Below are positions 19,626 through 28,214 of a DNA stretch of 64,000 nt, piece after piece. The notes below the pieces were generated by a model. That model saw only the letters and a program-made list of their open reading frames with translations. It did no database searches and had not been told where the DNA came from. The translations under genes were made by a program, and so were the position numbers. The DNA comes from JAGZEG01 sp963930185 (GTDB lineage Bacteria > Actinomycetota > Coriobacteriia > Coriobacteriales > UMGS124). The DNA is taken from positions 139,686 through 203,685 of the forward strand of contig CAWVLT010000016.1 in assembly GCA_963930185.1 (NCBI GenBank), given 5' to 3'. How positions within the stretch are numbered: position 1 is the first letter of the stretch; the number at the start of each line of letters is the position of its first letter.

Positions 19626-21146
19626 ATGAGCACCACTTGCACGCGCCGCGACCTCGTCGCCGGCGGAGCGGCTTGCGCCCTCGGCACCGCCGCCCTCACG
19701 ATGGCAGGCAACGCACTCGCAGAGGAAAGCGCCACCAGCCCCGACATCACGTGGGACATGGAGGCCGATCTCGTCGTCGTTGGCTCGGGCGGTGGCGTCG
19801 CCGGTGCCATCACGGCCGCCGAGGCTGGCCTTGAGGTCATCGTTCTTGAGAAGCTCGACATCCTGGGCGGCTCTTGCGCCATGCACAGCGGCGTCGTGGC
19901 CTGTGGTGGCGGCACGTCGCTGCAGCAGGAAGCTGGCATCGAGGATACGCCTGAGCAGTACTTCGACTATCTGATGGCATGCGCCAAGGGACAGGCCAAC
20001 GAGGCACTCGTCAAGGCGATCGCCAACGAGGTGCCCCAGAACTTCGAGTGGCTGCGTGGCCTGGGCGTTCCCTTCACCACCGAGTGGTTGTATTACACCG
20101 GTCCGGAAGAGGAGCCCTACTGCACGGCCGTGACTCCCGCCGTCAAGCACGGAGCCCAGTGCCCGCCCGATGAGGAGCACCCGCTCACCGGCCCGGTCAT
20201 CCACGGGTACGTGATCGACGAGGCCGAGGCCCAGGGCGTCCAGATCATCCCCGGCACGGCCGCGAAGCACCTCATCACCAACGAGGCCGGCGAGGTCATC
20301 GGCGTGATCGCCGACCAGGGTGGCACCGCGATCAATGTCAAGGCACGCAAGGGCGTCATCCTCAACGCGGGTGGCATGTGCAACAACCCCGAGATGCTCG
20401 CCCAATACATGCGCTTCGGCGCGATGCGCATCGCGGCAGGCACGCAGGGCGCCACGGGCGACGGCATCAAGATGGGTCAGGAGATCGGCGCCGACGTGGT
20501 GAACATGCACGAGTCGCTCGTCTCGCTCAACACCCCCGTCGACTTTGGCACCACGACACGCGGCAAGCCTCGTGATTGCTTCCCCAGCATCCTGGTCAAC
20601 AAGTACGGCCAGCGTTTCGTGAACGAGGACTACCACTCCGACACCGTTGGCAAGCTTGCCCAAGGGCAGGAAGACGGCTACGTCTATCAGATCTTCGACA
20701 CCGTGGGCTACGAATCGGCGGCCGAGGCCGACCGCGAGGCACTTGCCCAGGCCGACACCATCGAGGAGCTTGCCGAGCAGCTTGGCATCCAGGCAAGCGG
20801 ACTCGCCGCCACCCTGGAGCAGTGGAACGCAAGCGCCGCCAACGGCGAGGATCCCATGTTCGGCAAGACGGGTGGCACCGTCGCCCCGCTGAACCCGCCG
20901 TTCTATGGCCAGCAGGTGTGGGCATACGCCTTGGTTGCTCACTTCGGCGGCCTCAAGGTCAATGAGAAGTGCAACGTCATCAACGTCTTTGGCGAGCCGA
21001 TCCCTCGCCTGTACGCCTGCGGCATCGACGCCGGCGGCTGGATGGGCCGTCAGTATCCCGGCAGCGGCACGGCCGTGGGTGGCTCCTACTCGATGGCGCG
21101 CATTGCCGCACGTGAGATCATCGCGCTGGAAAGCTGGGAGGCGTAA
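19626..21146 (+). CDS. Tat-exported FAD-dependent oxidoreductase
   Basis: A 506-residue flavoprotein with a Tat motif TRRDLVAGG near the start and a signal region ending NALAEES. The Rossmann motif VVVGSGGGVAGAITAAEAG follows, then the family segment ILVNKYGQRFVNED and a C-terminal FAD/substrate loop (YACGIDAGGWMGRQYPGSG). No FMN-binding domain is present. Such enzymes reduce an enone, fumarate-like or other organic acceptor outside the membrane; the specific acceptor cannot be inferred. The ATG at 19626 follows GAAAGGGGACC and starts directly at the Tat signal. In its leader, CATACGA (about 19442) and TCGTATG (about 19502) form a small inverted pair. Confidence 0.87.
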   Translation: MSTTCTRRDLVAGGAACALGTAALTMAGNALAEESATSPDITWDMEADLVVVGSGGGVAGAITAAEAGLEVIVLEKLDILGGSCAMHSGVVACGGGTSLQQEAGIEDTPEQYFDYLMACAKGQANEALVKAIANEVPQNFEWLRGLGVPFTTEWLYYTGPEEEPYCTAVTPAVKHGAQCPPDEEHPLTGPVIHGYVIDEAEAQGVQIIPGTAAKHLITNEAGEVIGVIADQGGTAINVKARKGVILNAGGMCNNPEMLAQYMRFGAMRIAAGTQGATGDGIKMGQEIGADVVNMHESLVSLNTPVDFGTTTRGKPRDCFPSILVNKYGQRFVNEDYHSDTVGKLAQGQEDGYVYQIFDTVGYESAAEADREALAQADTIEELAEQLGIQASGLAATLEQWNASAANGEDPMFGKTGGTVAPLNPPFYGQQVWAYALVAHFGGLKVNEKCNVINVFGEPIPRLYACGIDAGGWMGRQYPGSGTAVGGSYSMARIAAREIIALESWEA

Positions 21147-21244
21147 GGGGGCGTCGGCGCCCCCGAGTTCAAGCCACTGATTACGGCGAGCAGGGTCAGG
21201 CACGCGGGTGAGGCAAGGTGCCCATCAACCGGCCCGAAACACAC

Positions 21245-21282
21245 GGGGGGCGGTTTCCGGGGATTACCCGGGAACCGCCCCC
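21245..21282. terminator. Bidirectional hairpin between convergent genes
   Basis: GGGGGCGGTTTCCGGG pairs with CCCGGGAACCGCCCCC (one mismatch) around a five-base loop. It sits between the convergent flavoprotein (19626-21146) and the binding-protein gene ending at 21334. Neither side has a strong T-run, so efficiency is uncertain. Confidence 0.55.
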
Positions 21283-21333
21283 GTCGTGCTCTATCGCAGC
21301 ATCGCCGTTATGGCATCAGGCCATCAGAAACCC

Positions 21334-22944
21334 CTACGCCTGCCACTCGGCGTAGGTCCACTCCTCCCAGCCCCACTTGTCGGTGCCGTCGTTGGGCACG
21401 TTGACGAGGTTGGCGGCGTAGCCGTCGTACAGCGTGCTGTTGCACAGCGGCAGGTAGGGCAGGTCCTGGGCCAGGATGGCCTGGGCCTGCTTGTAGAGCT
21501 CCTGGCGCTGGGCGTCGTCGGCCGTGGCGTTGGCCTGCTGGCACAGCTCGTCGAACTCCGGGTTGCTGTAGCTGCCGTAATTCGAGGCAAAGCCGGTACC
21601 CAGGCAGCGCATCAGGGCGTAGGCGTCCGGGCCCATGAAGCCGCTCTGCAGCTCGATGTCAAAGTCCTTCTGCAGAGTCACCTTGTCAGAGAAGGCGTTG
21701 ACCTCCGACATGATGACCTCGCAGGGCAGGCCGATCTGGGTCATCGAGTCGGCAATGAGCTTGGCGCACTCGTCGTAGCCGTTGCCCGAGAAGGCGTCCA
21801 GCGTGAAGCCGGTGATGTAGTTGCCGTCGGCGTCGGCCACGTAGCCGGCGTCCTCCAGCACCTTCTTGGCGCCCTCGGGGTCGTAGGCCGGGGCCACGTC
21901 CACGCTGTTGGAATAGTCGGCATACAGCGAGGGGTAGAAGGCGACCTCGGGGGCCTGCAGGCCGGAGAAGGCCTTGGCCGACAGGGCGTCGCGGTCGATG
22001 CACATGGCGATGGCGCGGCGCACGTTCACGTCGTCCAGGTGGCGCTCGGTGCGCGTGAGGTTGAAGATGATGCGCGCGGGCGAGGGATAGTTGTTCGGGA
22101 CGACCTTGAGCGAGGGCTCGGCCTGCAGCTGGGCCACGCTGGCCGTCGGGATGGTCTGCAGGTAGTCCACCTCGGCGTTGATCAGGGCCTGCACGCTCGT
22201 GGCGTCATCGGAGATGATGGAGTAGACCAGATTCTTGATGGCCGGGACGTGGTAGTACTCCTCGTTAGCCACCAGCGTGATGGACTGGCCCTGGCGATAC
22301 TCGCCCAAGCGATAGGGGCCCGAGGTCACGGGAGTGCCCATGAGCTGGGCCGCGTCGTTGTCCATCCAGTCGACGCCCTCGACGTTGTAGATGTGCTCGG
22401 GCAGGATGAAGCCCGCGTACCAGCCGATCACGCTCACGATGGACATGTCGGGCTGGGCCATGTTGAAGACCACGGTGTAGTCGTCGGGCGCCTCGAAGCT
22501 TTCCACCGTCTGCAGGTTGGCGCTCAGGTAGTAGGCCGGGTTGTCCTTGATAGTCTGGAACGTGTACACCACGTCAGCCGAGGTCAAGGGTTCGCCGTCG
22601 CTCCACTTGAGGTCCTGGCGCAGGTGGAAGGTGATGGTCAGGCCGTCCTCGGAGGTCTCCCAGCTCTCGGCGGCGTCGGGGATGGCCTTCTTGGAGGCGT
22701 CGAGCTTGGTCAGGCGGTGGAACATGTTCTGGCACATGGCGTACGCGTTGTCGTCGGCCGTGGTAGAGGGGCACCAGCTCATGGGATCGCCGGTGTGCTT
22801 GATGATGACCGTGCTGCTCGCCTCGTCGGCGGCGAGCACCTGGCCGGGCCTGATTCCCGCAATTGCCAGCGCCGCAACGCCGGCCACGCCCAGCCCAACG
22901 AACTCGCGGCGCGAAAGACTTCTGTTTGTCTGCTCGTTCTCCAT
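21334..22944 (-). CDS. Peptide ABC transporter substrate-binding protein (SBP family 5), Tat-exported
   Basis: A 536-residue solute-binding protein of the DppA/OppA family. The N-terminus has a twin-arginine motif SRREFVG (about residues 11-17), a hydrophobic stretch and an AXA-type end (VLAADEA). There is no lipobox cysteine, unusual for a binding protein in a cell with one membrane. Family features include ESWETSEDGLTITFHLRQDL, DVVYTFQTIKD, the IPVTSGPY-like GTPVTSGPYRL and the central AFYPSLYADYSN region. It is close to the next gene upstream (23324-24934) and of equal length, indicating a recent duplication. AGGAG lies nine bases before the ATG at 22944. No permease is adjacent; it probably feeds the transporter at 39899-43910 (inferred). 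Confidence 0.9.
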   Translation of the reverse strand: MENEQTNRSLSRREFVGLGVAGVAALAIAGIRPGQVLAADEASSTVIIKHTGDPMSWCPSTTADDNAYAMCQNMFHRLTKLDASKKAIPDAAESWETSEDGLTITFHLRQDLKWSDGEPLTSADVVYTFQTIKDNPAYYLSANLQTVESFEAPDDYTVVFNMAQPDMSIVSVIGWYAGFILPEHIYNVEGVDWMDNDAAQLMGTPVTSGPYRLGEYRQGQSITLVANEEYYHVPAIKNLVYSIISDDATSVQALINAEVDYLQTIPTASVAQLQAEPSLKVVPNNYPSPARIIFNLTRTERHLDDVNVRRAIAMCIDRDALSAKAFSGLQAPEVAFYPSLYADYSNSVDVAPAYDPEGAKKVLEDAGYVADADGNYITGFTLDAFSGNGYDECAKLIADSMTQIGLPCEVIMSEVNAFSDKVTLQKDFDIELQSGFMGPDAYALMRCLGTGFASNYGSYSNPEFDELCQQANATADDAQRQELYKQAQAILAQDLPYLPLCNSTLYDGYAANLVNVPNDGTDKWGWEEWTYAEWQA

Positions 22945-23323
22945 GCTTGGCAACTCCTTCTTCTCTGCTCGCGGCCTTGCGTCCGCAATCTCTCGGCCCA
23001 CGGCCGCCAGGCCCGCGCCGCCCACGCACGCGCCCACGCACACCAATCCGGCTGATTGCGAAAGACGCGGCTCATAAGCGGGGCAGGCTCGGTCCGCCTC
23101 CCGGCCTCCCAGAAAAGCAGAAGGGGACGCACCAGGCGGCGCGTCCCCTCGGCTTGCTGTAGCATGATACGACTTTAACGGTAGGAATTGCGGCGAGAAC
23201 CGCCTGCCGTCGCAACCCACGCGCCGTCATCATAGAACCGCGAGCCAACCGGCCAGCAGAGCGGTCACGACCCAGACCGGCAGGCGCTGACCCGCAGCCT
23301 GGACACGTCCGGCGCTCGGTGCC
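22945..23323. other. Gap between two binding-protein genes
   Basis: Apart from the terminator at 23111-23148 no gene or repeat is recognised. The part nearest 22945 presumably holds the promoter of the downstream binding protein, but no convincing -10/-35 pair was seen. Confidence 0.4.
23111..23148 (-). terminator. Intrinsic terminator of the binding-protein gene at 23324
   Basis: On the minus strand GGGGACGC pairs with GCGTCCCC around a GC-rich loop and is followed by TTCTGCTTTT. It separates the two duplicated binding-protein genes, so each is probably its own transcript. Confidence 0.7.
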
Positions 23324-24934
23324 CTACGCCTGCCACTCGGCGTAGGTCCACTCCTGCCAGCCCCACTTGTCGGTGCCGTCGTTGGGCACGTTGATGAGGT
23401 TGGCGGCGTAGCCGTCATAGCTCATGCTCGCGCACAGCGGCAGGTAGGGCAGGTCCTGGGACAGGATGGTCTGGGCCTGCTTGTAGAGCTCGGCGCGCTG
23501 GGCGTCGTCGCCCGTGGAGTTGGCCTGGGTGCACAGCTCGTCGAACTCGGGGTTGCTGTAGCCGCCGTAGTTGGAGCCGAAGCCCGTGCCAAAGCAGCGC
23601 ATGAGCGCATATGCGTCCGGGCCCATGAAGCCGGTCTGCAGCTCGATGTCGAAGTCGCGCTGCTGCGACACCTTGTCGCTCCAGGCGCTGGGCTCGGAGA
23701 TGATGACCTCGCACTGCAGGCCGATCTCGCTCATCGAGGAGGCGATGAGCTTGGCGCACTCGTCGTAACCATTGCCGGAGAACGCGTCGATGGTAAGGCC
23801 GGTGATGTAGTTGCCGTCGGCGTCCGCGGTGTAGCCGGCGTCCTCGAGGACCTTCTTGGCGCCCTCGGGATCATAGGCCGGGGCCACGTCCACGTCGTTG
23901 GAGTACTCGGCGTACAGCGAGGGGTAGAAGTGGGTCTCGGGCGGCATGATGCCGGAGTAGGCCTTGGCCGACAGCGCGTCGCGGTCGATGCACATGGCGA
24001 TGGCGCGGCGCACGTTCACGTCATCGAGGTGACGCTCGGTGCGGGTGAGGTTGAAGATCATGCGCGCGGGCGAGGGGTACTCGTTGGGCACGACCTTGAG
24101 CGAGGGCTCGGCCTGCAGCTGGGCCACGTTGGGCGTGGGCAGCGTGTCGCGGTAGTCGATCTCGGCGTTGAGCAGGGCCTGGACCGCCGTCGAGTCGTCG
24201 CTGATGATGGAGTAGATAAGCGTCTTGATGGCCGGCACGTGGTAGTACTCTTCGTTGGCCACCAGCGTGATGGACTGGCCCTGGACGTACTCGGCCAGCT
24301 TGTAGGGGCCAGAGGTCACGGGGATGTTCGTGACCAGGCCAGCCTCGTTGTCCATCCAGCTCACGCCCTCCACGTCATAGATGTGCTTGGGCAGGATGAA
24401 GCCAGCGTACCAGCCAATGGTACTCACGATGGACATGTCGGGCTGGGCCATGTGGAAGACCAGCGTGTAGTCGTCCAGGACCTCGAAGCTCTCAACCGTC
24501 TGCAGGTTGGCGCTCAGGTAGTACTCGGGCGTGTCACGGATGGTCTGGAACGTGTAGGCGGCATCCTCGGCCGTCAGCGGCTCGCCGTCCGTCCACTTGA
24601 GGTCCTGGCGCAGGTGGAAGGTGATGGTCAGGCCGTCATCGGAGGTCTCCCAGCTCTCGGCGGCGTCGGGGATGGCCTTCTTGGAGGCGTCGAGCTTGGT
24701 GAGGCGGTGGAACATGTTCTGGACCATGTTGTAGGAGCCGTCGTCGGCGATGGTCGACGGGCACCAGCTCTTGGGATCGGTCTTGGCGGACACGATGACC
24801 GTGCTGCTCGCCTCGTCGGCGGCAAGCACCTGGCCGGGCTTGACGCCGGCCACGGCGAGGCCGGCGAGCGCGGCGGCGGACAGACCGACGAACTCGCGGC
24901 GAGAGAGCCCTTCCTGACTCTGCAGTTCCTTCAT
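23324..24934 (-). CDS. Peptide ABC transporter substrate-binding protein (SBP family 5), Tat-exported
   Basis: A 536-residue paralogue of the protein at 21334-22944, nearly identical over long stretches. Both share the LSRREFVGL Tat motif, the AADEASSTVI start of the mature part, and the C-terminal GTDKWGW and EWTYAEWQA. Differences cluster around mature residues expected near the ligand pocket (for example SAKTDPKSWCPST versus KHTGDPMSWCPST), hinting at diverged ligand range (inferred). AAAGGAGA precedes the ATG at 24934 by eight bases; longer in-frame starts up to 25084 lack a ribosome site and would bury the Tat signal. No lipobox is present. Confidence 0.9.
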   Translation of the reverse strand: MKELQSQEGLSRREFVGLSAAALAGLAVAGVKPGQVLAADEASSTVIVSAKTDPKSWCPSTIADDGSYNMVQNMFHRLTKLDASKKAIPDAAESWETSDDGLTITFHLRQDLKWTDGEPLTAEDAAYTFQTIRDTPEYYLSANLQTVESFEVLDDYTLVFHMAQPDMSIVSTIGWYAGFILPKHIYDVEGVSWMDNEAGLVTNIPVTSGPYKLAEYVQGQSITLVANEEYYHVPAIKTLIYSIISDDSTAVQALLNAEIDYRDTLPTPNVAQLQAEPSLKVVPNEYPSPARMIFNLTRTERHLDDVNVRRAIAMCIDRDALSAKAYSGIMPPETHFYPSLYAEYSNDVDVAPAYDPEGAKKVLEDAGYTADADGNYITGLTIDAFSGNGYDECAKLIASSMSEIGLQCEVIISEPSAWSDKVSQQRDFDIELQTGFMGPDAYALMRCFGTGFGSNYGGYSNPEFDELCTQANSTGDDAQRAELYKQAQTILSQDLPYLPLCASMSYDGYAANLINVPNDGTDKWGWQEWTYAEWQA

Positions 24935-25502
24935 GCTACTTTCTCCTTTGTGTCGCATGGACATGCCTAGGACGTGCCTCGCGCGCCCGATCCGCCCAAC
25001 GGGCCAACCACCCACACTCGAACGGTGGCACCAAGGGGCGGACAGGGCGAACACCAATAGCAGGCACCGTCCATTGTAGGCCATTCCGCACCGTATCGAT
25101 TAATGAACCTGAAATAGCATGTACCTTTCTTTTCACACTGGCACGCCAACTTACTCATCAAACCAGCAGCCTACGGACATAATCAGCGAGCTGGAACAGA
25201 ACACGCTATTTCTTAGGAAATATTGTTATATAGGACGTGGCCCGAGCAGCTTGCCGTGCGCAGGCAATAGGTACGACGATCGTGCAGGGCCATACGCCGA
25301 CAGAGTTTGCGCATCCCTGATAGCACGGGCGGGTGTTACCATATGGCGAAGTGGAGGCGTTAGGCGTTGTCGCGCCGTAGGGTGCCGCCGATTGGGCATG
25401 TAGGGCAGCAAACGCGCGGGCTGGCCCTGCAGGGCGATCCCAGGTGAGACGACCGCACGACCGTGAGGCAATCGCGCGTTGATCGCACATCAGGAGGCCG
25501 CG
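24935..25502. other. Divergent intergenic region, AT-rich promoter island
   Basis: A 568-base gap between divergent genes. The segment at about 25205-25245 is strikingly AT-rich for this genome (ATTTCTTAGGAAAT, then TGTTATATAGG), and could supply promoters in either direction. No coding frame here looks real; the rest shows no repeats or RNA genes. Confidence 0.4.
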
Positions 25503-26576
25503 ATGGATGAGGCTCAGACCAGTACATACCCGCCCGCGTGTTCGACGGCACGCCCGTGCACCCCCAACGCCACGCATGCACCCGATGCAAATGAGACGAA
25601 GAGTGTGACCAGACGGGAGTTCTCCCTACCCTCGGCCGACGGCGCGACCACGATCAAGGGCGACCTCTGGCTGCCAGACGAGCGTCCGACACCCGCCCGG
25701 GCCATCGTCCAACTCGTCCACGGCATGGCCGAGCACATCGGACGCTATGACGAGTTCGCCCGCCATCTGGCCTCGCTCGGGTACGTCGTGGCGGGACACG
25801 ACCACTTGGGACACGGACGCAGCGTCGATTCGCCCGAGTCCTGGGGCGTGCTGGAGCCAAACGCCGGGGCCGAGCACCTCATCGCCGACGTCGAGCAGGT
25901 GCGCTCCATGCTCGACAAGCGCTTCGGGAACATGCCGCACGTGATGTTCGGGCACTCGATGGGGTCGTTCGTGCTGCGCGCCTTCTTGGGTATGCATGGC
26001 AACGGCCTCGCAGGCGCCATCGTCTGCGCAACCGGCTGGCAGCCCGGGGCGGCCCTGGCGTTCGGCCGCGCGGCCACGACCGTCATCGGCAAAACGCTCG
26101 GGTGGAGCCACCGCCCGCGCCTTGTCGACGGGATGGCAATTGGGGCCTACGCGCGCAGGTTCGCGTCCGAGGAGGGAGGCAGGCTCGCGTGGATCTCGCG
26201 GGATCCGGCGACGCATCGCGCGTACGAGGCCGACCCCGCCTGCGGGTTCACCTTCTCGGCGGCAGCATACCACGAGCTGTTCAGGCTCATCGGCATGGCG
26301 CAGGACCCAAAGATCGTGCGCGGCATGCCCGCAAACATGCCCGTCCTGCTGATCTCGGGCACGGCCGACCCGGTTGGCTCAATGGGGCGCGCAACCCCCA
26401 AGGTCGCCGACCTCATGCGCGCGTGCGGCGTGCGCGACGTCGAGGTAACGATGTACCCGGGCGCACGCCACGAGCTGCTCAATGAGACGAACCGCATCCA
26501 GGTCATGGCCGACATAACCAGCTGGCTCGCACAAAAGAGCATTTCCCAGGCGAACACCAAGGAGAACCAGCGATGA
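25503..26576 (+). CDS. Alpha/beta hydrolase, monoacylglycerol-lipase-like
   Basis: A 357-residue cytoplasmic serine hydrolase. The nucleophile elbow GHSMG places the catalytic serine at residue 152; Asp289 in GTADPVG and His323 in GARHELLNE complete the triad. The LVHGMAEHIGRYDEF motif is typical of the Hydrolase_4/monoglyceride-lipase group. No signal peptide is present. The stop overlaps the start of the glycerol kinase gene by four bases, so the two are translationally coupled. A simple reading is that the lipase frees glycerol from acylglycerols and the kinase captures it (inferred). The ATG at 25503 has AGGAGG five bases upstream. About 40 poorly conserved residues precede the hydrolase fold. 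Confidence 0.87.
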   Translation: MDEAQTSTYPPACSTARPCTPNATHAPDANETKSVTRREFSLPSADGATTIKGDLWLPDERPTPARAIVQLVHGMAEHIGRYDEFARHLASLGYVVAGHDHLGHGRSVDSPESWGVLEPNAGAEHLIADVEQVRSMLDKRFGNMPHVMFGHSMGSFVLRAFLGMHGNGLAGAIVCATGWQPGAALAFGRAATTVIGKTLGWSHRPRLVDGMAIGAYARRFASEEGGRLAWISRDPATHRAYEADPACGFTFSAAAYHELFRLIGMAQDPKIVRGMPANMPVLLISGTADPVGSMGRATPKVADLMRACGVRDVEVTMYPGARHELLNETNRIQVMADITSWLAQKSISQANTKENQR

Positions 26577-28132
26577 TGACGACAACGGGAACACACTCGA
26601 CACGGGATGCGAGCTCCGAGCCCTCCTGCGCGCAGGGCATACACAACACCAACGCCACCTACGTGCTCGCGCTCGACTCGGGCACCACGTCGGTACGCTC
26701 CATCCTGTTCGACGCCGCGGGGCAACCCGTCGCCCAGGCGTCCCAGCCGATAACCCAGCACTATCCCCAGCCCGGCTGGGTCGAGCATGACGCGCGCGAG
26801 ATCCTGGCCAAGCAGGTCTCCACCATATCGGAGGTGCAGTTCGCCAGCGGCATCTACTCGGATCGCATCGCCGCCGTCGGGATCACCAACCAGCGCGAGA
26901 CGACCGTGGTGTGGGATCGTCGCACCGGCGACCCGCTGTGCAACGCCATCTGCTGGCAGTGCCGCAGGACCGAACCCATGATCGCCGATCTCGCACGCCG
27001 CGGGCTCTCGGAGATGATCACCGGCAAGACCGGGCTCATCCCCGACCCGTACTTCTCGGCCAGCAAGATCGCCTGGATCCTCGACAACGTCCCCGGCGCC
27101 CGCACGAAGGCAAAGGCGGGGGACCTGTTGTTCGGGACGGTGGACAGCTGGCTTGTCTGGAGCCTGACCGCAGGCGCCGTGCACGCCACCGACCGCACCA
27201 ACGCCAGCCGCACGATGCTCTACAACATCCACGAGCTCGCGTGGGACGAGGAGCTGCTCGACCTGTTTGACATACCGGCCTCGATGCTGCCCGAGGTGCT
27301 GCCCTCGCGCGCGGACTTTGGGCACGTGGCCGGCGAGATCATGACGGCTCGCCCGCCGATAACGGGGGTGGCCGGCGACCAGCAGGCCTCTCTGTTCGGC
27401 CACTGCTGCTTTGAGCCCGGCGAGACCAAGGCCACCTACGGCACGGGATGCTTCATCCTCATGAACACCGGCGCCACCCCGGTGCGCTCGGAAAACGGCC
27501 TGCTCACCACCATCATCGCAACACCTGATGACACGGTCGAGTACGCGCTCGAGGGATCGGTTTTCAACGCCGGGTCGGTCGTGCAATGGCTGCGCGACGA
27601 CCTGGAGCTGGTGCGTACCGCCGAGGAGACCGAGGAGCTCGCCCTGTCGGTGCCCGACACCTGCGGCGTGCACCTGGTGCCGGCGTTCACCGGCCTGGGC
27701 GCCCCGTGGTGGGACGCCAACGCCCGCGGCCTGGTGAGCGGGCTCACGCGCGGCTGCACGCGCGCCCATCTGGTACGCGCGGCGCTGGAAGGCATCGCCT
27801 ACCAGGTCAGCGACATCGCAGAGGCCATGCAGCGCGACGCTGGCTGCAAACTGGGGCGCCTGGCCGTAGACGGGGGCGGCTCGCGCAACCGCTTCACCAT
27901 GCAGTGGCAGGCCAACCTGCTCGACTGCCCCGTTGTCTGCGCCCGCACCAGCGAGACGACCGCCCTCGGCGCGGCCTACCTCGCCGGACTGGGCGTAGGG
28001 TACTGGGAAGGTCTCGCCCAGCTACGCGAGCAGGCGGGATCGGGCGAGCGATTTGACCCGCAGATGACACCCACGGATCGTATCGAAGTCCTGGCGGGCT
28101 GGCACGCCGCACTCGTGCGGACGCGTGGGTGA
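26573..28132 (+). CDS. glpK: Glycerol kinase
   Basis: A 519-residue FGGY-family kinase converting glycerol and ATP to glycerol 3-phosphate. Diagnostic segments include LALDSGTTSVRSILFD, GWVEHDAREI, GITNQRETTVVWDRRTG, TNASRTMLYNIH, GVAGDQQASLFG and GGGSRNRFTMQWQA. About 25 extra N-terminal residues make it slightly longer than the usual 500. The start overlaps the lipase stop (ATGATGA); AGGAGA lies six bases before it. FGGY kinases for other polyols look similar, but the GDQQAALFG-type motif and the lipase neighbour favour glycerol. No glpF or glpD is adjacent. Confidence 0.88.
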   Translation: MMTTTGTHSTRDASSEPSCAQGIHNTNATYVLALDSGTTSVRSILFDAAGQPVAQASQPITQHYPQPGWVEHDAREILAKQVSTISEVQFASGIYSDRIAAVGITNQRETTVVWDRRTGDPLCNAICWQCRRTEPMIADLARRGLSEMITGKTGLIPDPYFSASKIAWILDNVPGARTKAKAGDLLFGTVDSWLVWSLTAGAVHATDRTNASRTMLYNIHELAWDEELLDLFDIPASMLPEVLPSRADFGHVAGEIMTARPPITGVAGDQQASLFGHCCFEPGETKATYGTGCFILMNTGATPVRSENGLLTTIIATPDDTVEYALEGSVFNAGSVVQWLRDDLELVRTAEETEELALSVPDTCGVHLVPAFTGLGAPWWDANARGLVSGLTRGCTRAHLVRAALEGIAYQVSDIAEAMQRDAGCKLGRLAVDGGGSRNRFTMQWQANLLDCPVVCARTSETTALGAAYLAGLGVGYWEGLAQLREQAGSGERFDPQMTPTDRIEVLAGWHAALVRTRG

Positions 28133-28214
28133 AACTAGCAGAGGATTGGGCTCGGCAAAAGAAGCACCCCCGCACAATGCGACAACCCCGCGCTCACTCC
28201 ACGTAGCCTACGAA

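Noticed and set aside
28133..28214. A terminator after glpK
   Set aside because: No stable hairpin with a T-run could be found between the stop at 28132 and the convergent ATPase gene end.
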